This document shows, piece after piece, positions 43,946 to 50,604 of a stretch of 50,604 bases of DNA. Location of the stretch: contig SCKQ01000012.1 of the NCBI GenBank assembly GCA_004124535.1, positions 1-50,604 on the forward strand, in the 5' to 3' direction. Position 1 is the stretch's first letter. The number at the start of each line of letters is the position of its first letter. This DNA comes from Fidelibacterota bacterium. GTDB taxonomy: Bacteria > Marinisomatota > Marinisomatia > Marinisomatales > TCS55. The notes beneath the pieces are model-generated. The model did no database searches. It was given only the letters and a program-made list of their open reading frames with translations, and was not told the origin of the DNA. Both the position numbers and the translations under genes were made by a program.

Positions 43946-44938
43946 CTATTTAACGAGCAATAATTTCCTGGTCTGGGAAAAGTTACCAGATTCCAGACGA
44001 TAGAAATACACACCCGTAGGCATGTTTGCCGCATTCCAGCTCACGGTATGACCGCCAGCTGAAACAACACCGTCAACCAGGTTAGCTACTGCTTCACCCA
44101 TAATGTTGAAAACAGTCAATTTTGCGCCAGCCGTTTCTGGAATATTGAAACGAATATGGGTTGTGGGGTTGAAAGGGTTAGGGTAATTCTGACCCAGTTC
44201 ATAACTGGATGCAATAGGAGCATCATCGGAAATACTCATTCCTGTGGGTGTTTCGTTATACCAGATTTCATCAATATGAACGGCTGATGAATCATCATCG
44301 GTTACTCCAACGATGATAAAAGTAGGAGCACCAGCACCTACAGCAACATTATCTGTTGTGTAAGTCCAGGTTGCCGTATCTGCTGGGGCTTCCCCATCGG
44401 CAAACGCCCACATGGATACTGTATCACCGTTTACGACTATTTTTTCCCAAAACCATGAATCATATACAATAGCGGGATGTGGAGAGCCAGCTGATTCATT
44501 TGTTTGAAAATAGAAATCACCAATAAGACCAACAGGTGATGATACAACCGTATATACATTCAGGTTGGATAAGAATTCAGGATCTGTTGCTACTGTAACA
44601 TGTAATTGATCTCCATTTGTAGGGGTACCAGTTGTGGTAAATTTAACTTTCAAATACATGGTTACAGAATCGGGTGTTATTACTGCATTGGCATCAATAA
44701 TTTGATCGATTTGTATCCAGCTGGTATTATTTTCGAACGGGTCAAGCGCCCCAACTAATGTTAAATATCCAGAATCAACTTCAGCAGTCCCCCAGCCCCA
44801 CCAGGCCCAGGTCATATCGCTTGTAAAAGTAAGCGCTGCCGATGGCGTCGCTGGTGTGTCAAAGGTCTCGTGCCAGCCAGCATTTACACTGCTAATGCTT
44901 AAGGCTAGAACCAAACTAGCTATTATCGTTTTATTCAT
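43946..44938 (-). CDS. secreted T9SS-sorted protein
   Basis: A 330-residue protein with a signal peptide (MNKTIIASLVLALSISSVNA) and a beta-rich 200-residue region (ETFDTPATPSAALTFT, then WAWWGWGTAEVDSGYL and an EIWYNET end), resembling a lectin or jelly-roll domain. The C-terminus is a clear T9SS sorting domain (YELGQNYPNPFNPTTHIRF ... LLLVK). AAAGGAG supports the ATG at 44938. It lies 29 bases after the outer-membrane barrel gene and before a strong terminator. The binding target is unknown. Confidence 0.85.
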   Translation of the reverse strand: MNKTIIASLVLALSISSVNAGWHETFDTPATPSAALTFTSDMTWAWWGWGTAEVDSGYLTLVGALDPFENNTSWIQIDQIIDANAVITPDSVTMYLKVKFTTTGTPTNGDQLHVTVATDPEFLSNLNVYTVVSSPVGLIGDFYFQTNESAGSPHPAIVYDSWFWEKIVVNGDTVSMWAFADGEAPADTATWTYTTDNVAVGAGAPTFIIVGVTDDDSSAVHIDEIWYNETPTGMSISDDAPIASSYELGQNYPNPFNPTTHIRFNIPETAGAKLTVFNIMGEAVANLVDGVVSAGGHTVSWNAANMPTGVYFYRLESGNFSQTRKLLLVK

Positions 44939-44967
44939 CTTTTTGTTCTCCTTTGGTTTATGTTTTA

Positions 44968-45687
44968 CTAGTAATTATAATTAAATCCGATTCCAATTGT
45001 CAAGAATTGTAATGGCATAACTTCTTTTAATCCCCAATCTTCGAAGGAACGCAGGTAACCAATGGCAGCATTGTAAGTCAAGTCTAGAGCCAGACTTAAA
45101 TTTTTCCCAAGAGATGATTCGAAACCAATCCCGATATTGGCACCCCATGCAACCCGGCGATCCGTGATAGGATCAAGTAGAAATTCTGTATCCAGTGGTT
45201 TTTTTGATTGCCCGGGGTAGATCAGTCCGCTCACCTGATGCGTATAATTGTACAATCCCAATCCGTATGATGCAAATGGTTGCAACATTTTACCTGCGAA
45301 AGAACGAGTGTTGTTTGGAAAATATTTACGTGTTTTTATGATAAAATCATTCCAATTCATATTGGCATCTGCGGCAGGACTTTTATAATTATCGTAATCA
45401 ACTATCCATCTAAATTTCCTATCCGCGATGGATCCACCGCTGTAATTCTGATAATGAAACTCCATGACGACCTTGGTGATCTCGTCAGTACTAATAACAT
45501 ATTGTAATCCTATGACCGGCGCAGCACCATACCAATCATTAAGGCCGGAAACAGGTAGGCCGGTTCCGGTTAGAAATGCGATACTTTTTTGGGCGGAAAG
45601 TGATTGTACTAATGAAAAGGTGACGGCAACAAGAATGAATAATTGAAAAGATTTACTGGTTCTAGTGTACTTTGATATGGATTCCAA
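44968..45687 (-). CDS. outer-membrane beta-barrel-like protein
   Basis: A 239-residue protein with a signal peptide ending SLSAQ (about residue 32) and alternating hydrophobic strands ending in aromatic residues (FLTIGIGFNYNY), typical of a small outer-membrane barrel. The N-terminal half has no recognised domain. The start is TTG 45687, behind AAGGTGG eight bases away. This ribosome-binding site is the right arm of an inverted repeat (45695-45727), so translation may be controlled by RNA folding. It lies between the giant adhesin and the T9SS-sorted protein. Confidence 0.7.
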   Translation of the reverse strand: MESISKYTRTSKSFQLFILVAVTFSLVQSLSAQKSIAFLTGTGLPVSGLNDWYGAAPVIGLQYVISTDEITKVVMEFHYQNYSGGSIADRKFRWIVDYDNYKSPAADANMNWNDFIIKTRKYFPNNTRSFAGKMLQPFASYGLGLYNYTHQVSGLIYPGQSKKPLDTEFLLDPITDRRVAWGANIGIGFESSLGKNLSLALDLTYNAAIGYLRSFEDWGLKEVMPLQFLTIGIGFNYNY

Positions 45688-45694
45688 CCTATTC

Positions 45695-45727
45695 CACCTT
45701 ATGTTAACTGCAGTTTAATGTAAGGTG
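45695..45727 (-). promoter_or_regulatory. hairpin that would sequester the ribosome-binding site of the outer-membrane barrel gene
   Basis: On the minus strand CACCTTA (45727-45721) pairs with TAAGGTG (45701-45695), seven base pairs. An inner stem (TT-AAC with GTT-AA, around AACTGCAGTT) adds about five more. The right arm contains the Shine-Dalgarno sequence for the TTG start at 45687. The structure is read directly; regulation is inferred. Confidence 0.55.
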
Positions 45728-45782
45728 ATATTGCCTAAGAATCAAGCTTGGCTAGTTTAATAATCGGTCTTGGTAAGGTTGC

Positions 45783-48700
45783 TTATTTCAACAGGATCAT
45801 TTTTTGGGTTAATACTGTTTTATCTGCTTCAAGTTTGATGAAATAAACGCCTGAAGCAGCCCTTCGACCGGACCATTGTAGCGCATAAAATCCAGGTTGG
45901 TGTGATTGGGATGTTAGCGTTTCCACCAGGCGACCCTTGATATCAAAAATTTCCAACTGAACAAATGTTTCTTCAGGTACAGCATAGCGAATGGTAGTTG
46001 TATTATTAAAGGGGTTTGGATAGTTTTGCATTAATCGGAATTCAGTAGGGATTACCAAGGCGATCTTCTGTGTTCCAGCTGCGATCAGGGATTGGTCTGC
46101 AGCGAAGAATTTATATATTACCGTTGCTTCTGCCGGTTCATTAATTTCTGGTTTGATCGAAATCACCCGGGCATTATCATCGGGCTCAACCAGTCCAAAT
46201 TCAAGGAGGATCTCACCATTCTCAACCGCTTCCCGTTTCAAGGTCAGATTATTATTACCAAAGGCAGTGTGGTTCAGATCAACCTTGCCTTGCAGCGGGT
46301 TGTATCGTAAATAAACTTGCCCCGCAATAGCCTCCATAGGGATATCAACCACCAGTTTATCCCAATTCATGGCTATTCCGATGGTTGGTGAGGTCAGCGG
46401 TTCTAATCCGAATCTATCCAGCGACCAGGACCACATGCGGATAAAAGTCATACCGTCATCCAAGTTGTATTCTTCATCCAGCAATGGCACCAGATGGGGG
46501 AAAGTACCACTTGTTGGGCCCAAGCCTAAGATCGCTGGTTGTGAATCTGCCATCCAGAAAGAGACAAACTGCGCCAAATCCAGAACATTGACTTTGCCAT
46601 CGTATGGCTCGTAATCGCCCAGAGGTGGTGTATAAAAATCATAACTGAAATCCACCGCTTCCAATCCTGAATTATCCGTAAGATTAAAGATAGATAAGGT
46701 AATTGTGTCCAAACTTGCCATTGGAGGCTGCAAGGTGACCTTAAAACTGGTCGCGGTAGTATCAGTTGAATAGGTTAAATAACTATAATGCCTTGCTGAT
46801 ACAGAATAACCGAATGATTGAATCGGTTCTGAAAAGGTAATATTTATAGGTGATTCTACGGCGGAACCGATGGGTGAACCGTGGGGTATAGATACAGAAT
46901 CTACCGTCGGGACTAATTGATCGTACAATTGCAGTGTATCGGTAACCTGGCTAGTATCCATACCGTTACCAGCGAGATCAAATACAGAATTATCGTTTGT
47001 AGCTCTTATGTATAGTCTTTCATTTCCGCTAGGTGTACCCTGAATTGTTAGATAGCAGCGCAAAATATCTTCACCGCCAATCACAGGAAATTGTCTGTAG
47101 TTCGTAATATAGTTAACTTCCGCACCTGTGGCATTGCCGCCGTTCTGGATAAACTCAACGGCAAAGTCATTTGGTTCTACCGGAGCAGTTATTTCACTAA
47201 CGCCATATACGCCTTCTGTAAGTGAAAAAATAACATAAGAATTATCACTGGATATATCGGCTGTTGGCGCAATTATCCTTGGTGGTAATTGGTCTGGTAG
47301 CGTCACTCGTTCACTGATTGTAGTTTGCAACATCGCGTTATAAGCGGAATCGTAAATGGCGGTAATAGATGCTGGATGGAATTCTATTTCCTCACTTCCG
47401 CTGGGTAATGAATCCGTAGCGAAACCGATATATATTGTGGTCTCACCTCCATTAAGAGCGCCCTGGCTTGTGTTTGATACATTGATGATCTGGGCAGTAG
47501 ATGCATTACCGTTGTTAGAATAAAACTCTAGATGGAAATCGGTACTAGCGACTCCTCCAGATAATATATTGTAAATCCCTTCACTGACACTGAGCGAAAT
47601 AATTGTATCAGATGCTATATCCGCTGCGGTTATGGTAGGCGGTAGGCGGTCATTCAAGGTCAAGTTAACTGTGCAATCTGTTATGGCTAATCTGTTGCCA
47701 AGATTGTTGCAGACTGAATAGGTGTTAGTAGGTGTGATCTGAATAGTTTCCACCCCACTGGCCAGCGAGTTGTATAGCGAAATTACGGCCCTGATGGTTG
47801 TTTCCCCGCCCGATAGAGATAGATCGTTTGTATTCCTCAGTGAATCAATATACGCACCAGTAGCATTACCATTATTTTGGCTGAAGCTTAGGTTAAAATC
47901 TCCCGCATCAACTGCACTCAATGGATCGCTGGCGCTGAACACCCCTTCGCTAAAGATGAGTTCCACGTAACCATTATAATAATCTAGTGAATATTCATCT
48001 AACCATGGGTACGGAAACAAGGTAATAGTACTGGTACTATTATTTGGGGATGATAGGGGGTTACCGGAACCATCATATATTGCTTCGTTGTTAATCGACT
48101 CAATGGTTAATGTTTCAATACCGCTCGGTGTCCCAGCAATACTTAGGTAAACCCAAATACTATCTTCACCGCCTGATAGCGAACCAGATGGACCAGGTTT
48201 TTGTAGGTTGGAAATTGACACTCCCGATGCATTTCCGCCATTATCATCAAATTCCAGAATGAAATCGGAGATTTCCAAGGCACCGGTTCCATTTCCATTT
48301 GTAAATACTCCTTCAGAGAATGATAACTTCACAAAAGCATTACTAGTAATGATTGAACTGAATTCAGTATTTATTTCTGGTGGAGAAATATCTCGCACTG
48401 TATAATCTGCTGTATGTATATCCATTTGATTACCTGAAAGATCCTCCAGCCCATCCAAAATACTTACCCGCAGTTGACGTATCTCGCCCAAGTCACTACC
48501 CGGTGTTATAGTGATTACATTATTTTCAATGTTCGCGGAAAAGGATATGTTTTCCGCACTGCCATCAATATAGGCGACTGTAAGCTGAGAATCTATGTTC
48601 GTGCTGTTAACCGGCGAATTATCCAATAACTGTACATCTTCAGAAAGTGTAAGCATAAATACATCATATGGATAAATCAGGCTATTGTCTTCAGGGTTGA

Positions 48701-50604
48701 ATGTTACTGAAGGCGCAAGCGCATCATTAAGTGTAAAGGTAGTGTCATTGGTGCTGCCAATAACTGCGTTTCCGGCGCTATCAAAAACCTGGTTTTCCTG
48801 TGGCCTTATCTCCATAGTCTCTACTCCACTTGGAGGATTATCATAATTCATATTTAACCTAATAGAAGTTTCACCACCTAATAGTGTGGATCCCGTTGAG
48901 TCCAATACACTAGCAATGGATGCGGTTGTTGCATTATCAATCGTGATTATATTTGCACTAAAGTCAGAAGGCGTAACGGGGTTATTGCCGTTGTCATCAG
49001 TATATAATCCTTCAGAAAAAGTTAAGATCACATAACTGTTTGATTCTTCGAGTGACGAATTATCAGGTACAAGAATTGGCGGCAATTTATCATTGAGTGT
49101 CACTAGTTCTGTGGAATCTACCAATTCATTGCCGCTACTATCATAAATGGCTGCAGTTTGATTTGAATAAAAATAAACAGTTTCTACACCACTCGGGAGT
49201 GGCGATATATCAAGATTCAAAGTATAGAGGTATACAGTGCTTGCAGCAGCTGGTGTTGTAACCGAATTAATTGTTAAAGTTTCAGCATTGCTACCCAGTG
49301 GTGAGGTATCAAAATCAAATGAAAAATTCCCTTCATTCACTTCGTCTGATAAATTGGTTTTATATAATCTTTCACTGGATGTAAAACTCACATTATTATT
49401 TTCCTCCAGATTTGTTTCCGTAATTGAGGGTGCGAGTTTATCTTTCAAATTGATTTCGCCTGAAGTTGAAGTTTCAGGCATCGCTACACCTATTTTACTA
49501 TAAATTGATAAATTATCTTTCGGCTTAATTAATATATGTTCCGCACCACTGGGAGGAGGATCTATTATACTTAAGTAGATCCTTATAATATCTACTCCAC
49601 CTGTTAAGGGTCCACCGTTATTACTTCTCAAACTGTCAATAGTTACATTTGTCGCAGTACCGCCATCGCCAGCATTTTGGTTAAAGATTAGTTCAAAATC
49701 ATTAATGTTTAAAGAGTCAGTTGTAGCTTGATCTGAATAAACGGTATCATTAAATGTGATTGTTATATAGCTATTATCATCTTCTAGGATAGCATTAATA
49801 ATTGTAACGGCCACTCCGTTCAGCGTGATTTCGCCGGTGTTTGTTGTGTCTGCCATTGGCGTTCCACCGCCATCATAAATCGAGGTGCTAGTAGAGGGTT
49901 TTATTTCAAAGGTCTCGACTCCAGATGCTGGGTTTGGGTCCAGGCTTAGCCGCACAGTAAGTTCACCGCCCTGTAGTGGGCCATCTAAGGTATCACTAAT
50001 GGAATTAATAACGGGCAAATTTGCTACACCTCCATTTGCTTGGAAATTTGAAGGCTCAAAGTCTTCTATTAATAAAGAGTGATCACCCTGTTCCCAAGGT
50101 TCCTCAAAAGTATATGTGTTTTTATTGAAGGTTATATCCACATAACTATTGTCTTCAGCTAAATCAAAGCCAGTTATAAAAGGGGGCACATGATGAGTTA
50201 CATTTATCCGGAAACGATTTGGCGGATCATTTTCTGCAGATGAATAAGAATCAACAACGATATAATATGTTACTGGTTCTATATAGCCAAACGATCCATA
50301 CCTCGCATCAGGGCTTATTTCTACTGGTTTACTATTTCCGCTTAGATCTGGTGATTGATTACCAGTACTATCATCGAAGTTCCAGTAACCAATTAGATCT
50401 GCTGCTGATGTGTAGTCCCCCATATCAAGCGTTGGATAAGGTCCAAGGTACCATGGTGGTCCACCCCAGGTATAAAATCCTGCTATAGTGCTTGCTGATA
50501 ATTCCACGTCCCAGACAGCCACTTTTTCAATAAATCCGTTTAAATATTGAGAATCACCATCTGCACCTACACCCAAATAGAATGGTTGGCCGGCTGGGTT
50601 GCCT
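45783..50604 (-). CDS. giant multi-repeat surface adhesin with C-terminal sorting domain, 5' end outside window
   Basis: The frame is open to the right window edge, so the start lies outside; about 1606 residues are visible. The first part (QYLNGFIEKVAVWDVELS, then LIGYWNFDDSTG) resembles a LamG/concanavalin-like lectin domain. About eight repeats of roughly 125 residues follow, each with NSYVxxTFSEGVY, a DF strand, a GGExxIR strand, PSGVETxxIxP, IYDxxGN and LNDxLPPxI. Two further units (near 48500 and 46700) look like the Big_5-type Ig fold. Near the C-terminus DYEPYDGKVNVLDLAQFVSFW is dockerin-like. The last 90 residues are a T9SS sorting domain (MQNYPNPFNNTTTIRY ... MILLK). It is a long surface filament, probably for attachment. 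It lies 95 bases before the barrel gene. Confidence 0.85.
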   Translation of the reverse strand, partial: GNPAGQPFYLGVGADGDSQYLNGFIEKVAVWDVELSASTIAGFYTWGGPPWYLGPYPTLDMGDYTSAADLIGYWNFDDSTGNQSPDLSGNSKPVEISPDARYGSFGYIEPVTYYIVVDSYSSAENDPPNRFRINVTHHVPPFITGFDLAEDNSYVDITFNKNTYTFEEPWEQGDHSLLIEDFEPSNFQANGGVANLPVINSISDTLDGPLQGGELTVRLSLDPNPASGVETFEIKPSTSTSIYDGGGTPMADTTNTGEITLNGVAVTIINAILEDDNSYITITFNDTVYSDQATTDSLNINDFELIFNQNAGDGGTATNVTIDSLRSNNGGPLTGGVDIIRIYLSIIDPPPSGAEHILIKPKDNLSIYSKIGVAMPETSTSGEINLKDKLAPSITETNLEENNNVSFTSSERLYKTNLSDEVNEGNFSFDFDTSPLGSNAETLTINSVTTPAAASTVYLYTLNLDISPLPSGVETVYFYSNQTAAIYDSSGNELVDSTELVTLNDKLPPILVPDNSSLEESNSYVILTFSEGLYTDDNGNNPVTPSDFSANIITIDNATTASIASVLDSTGSTLLGGETSIRLNMNYDNPPSGVETMEIRPQENQVFDSAGNAVIGSTNDTTFTLNDALAPSVTFNPEDNSLIYPYDVFMLTLSEDVQLLDNSPVNSTNIDSQLTVAYIDGSAENISFSANIENNVITITPGSDLGEIRQLRVSILDGLEDLSGNQMDIHTADYTVRDISPPEINTEFSSIITSNAFVKLSFSEGVFTNGNGTGALEISDFILEFDDNGGNASGVSISNLQKPGPSGSLSGGEDSIWVYLSIAGTPSGIETLTIESINNEAIYDGSGNPLSSPNNSTSTITLFPYPWLDEYSLDYYNGYVELIFSEGVFSASDPLSAVDAGDFNLSFSQNNGNATGAYIDSLRNTNDLSLSGGETTIRAVISLYNSLASGVETIQITPTNTYSVCNNLGNRLAITDCTVNLTLNDRLPPTITAADIASDTIISLSVSEGIYNILSGGVASTDFHLEFYSNNGNASTAQIINVSNTSQGALNGGETTIYIGFATDSLPSGSEEIEFHPASITAIYDSAYNAMLQTTISERVTLPDQLPPRIIAPTADISSDNSYVIFSLTEGVYGVSEITAPVEPNDFAVEFIQNGGNATGAEVNYITNYRQFPVIGGEDILRCYLTIQGTPSGNERLYIRATNDNSVFDLAGNGMDTSQVTDTLQLYDQLVPTVDSVSIPHGSPIGSAVESPINITFSEPIQSFGYSVSARHYSYLTYSTDTTATSFKVTLQPPMASLDTITLSIFNLTDNSGLEAVDFSYDFYTPPLGDYEPYDGKVNVLDLAQFVSFWMADSQPAILGLGPTSGTFPHLVPLLDEEYNLDDGMTFIRMWSWSLDRFGLEPLTSPTIGIAMNWDKLVVDIPMEAIAGQVYLRYNPLQGKVDLNHTAFGNNNLTLKREAVENGEILLEFGLVEPDDNARVISIKPEINEPAEATVIYKFFAADQSLIAAGTQKIALVIPTEFRLMQNYPNPFNNTTTIRYAVPEETFVQLEIFDIKGRLVETLTSQSHQPGFYALQWSGRRAASGVYFIKLEADKTVLTQKMILLK

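Noticed and set aside
1..50604. tRNA, rRNA, insertion sequences, integrase or prophage genes
   Set aside because: None were recognised on either strand; intergenic gaps are short and reading frames are accounted for by the listed genes.

Overview
The window looks like a chromosomal segment from a free-living bacterium of the Fibrobacterota-Chlorobiota-Bacteroidota (FCB) group, most likely a marine lineage such as Candidatus Neomarinimicrobiota (SAR406). This is inferred from content: secreted proteins ending in the QNYPNPFNP-type type IX secretion (T9SS) sorting domain, a PorV/PorQ-family outer-membrane protein, a TonB-dependent receptor with an N-terminal carboxypeptidase-regulatory-like domain, CsgG-like and FG-GAP/VCBS-like surface proteins, and an AT-leaning genome with tightly packed genes. 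No rRNA, tRNA, CRISPR array, prophage or insertion sequence was recognised.

Layout. 1-4356: a partial CsgG-like gene (minus) and a large, frameshifted T9SS-sorted surface protein (plus) closed by a strong terminator. 4418-12569 (plus): fatty-acid-hydroxylase-superfamily enzyme, DUF1479 oxygenase, ceramidase-like lipoprotein, a 1227-aa MORN-type repeat protein with an exact 288-bp internal period, and a Tat-exported sugar-isomerase-like protein. 12546-17363 (minus): a lexA-imuB-dnaE2 SOS-mutagenesis operon preceded by two adjacent palindromes that are good LexA operator candidates; a cold-shock gene diverges from it. 17704-20757 (minus): five tightly spaced genes (MBL-fold hydrolase, two small exported or membrane proteins, carboxylesterase, Ste24-like protease). 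20857-23073 (plus): small membrane proteins, YbjQ, a SemiSWEET-like protein, an FKBP lipoprotein and a GNAT acetyltransferase. 23138-25759 (minus): a flavin monooxygenase pseudogene with two nonsense codons, and a quinone oxidoreductase. 25834-32810 (plus): a sodium:solute symporter carrying an inserted receiver-like segment, a small membrane partner, PAP2 phosphatase, esterase, YdjC-type deacetylase, a second ceramidase-like protein and a DUF998-like membrane protein. 32832-50604 (minus): a surface-protein locus with a giant repeat adhesin, an outer-membrane barrel, a T9SS-sorted protein, a TonB-dependent receptor, two paralogous large exported proteins, PorV, a glycerophosphodiesterase and a third ceramidase-like protein.

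How the parts may work together. Three diverged neutral-ceramidase-family proteins, a glycerophosphodiesterase, a PAP2 phosphatase, an esterase, a YdjC deacetylase, a TonB receptor and a sodium symporter suggest a cell-surface programme for breaking down and importing lipid- or amide-linked organic matter. This is inference; no substrate can be read from sequence. The most unusual items are the receiver-like insertion in the symporter, the TonB receptor / exported protein / PorV / lipid hydrolase locus, a hairpin that would bury the ribosome-binding site of an outer-membrane protein gene, and the ImuB homologue that has lost all Y-polymerase catalytic carboxylates.
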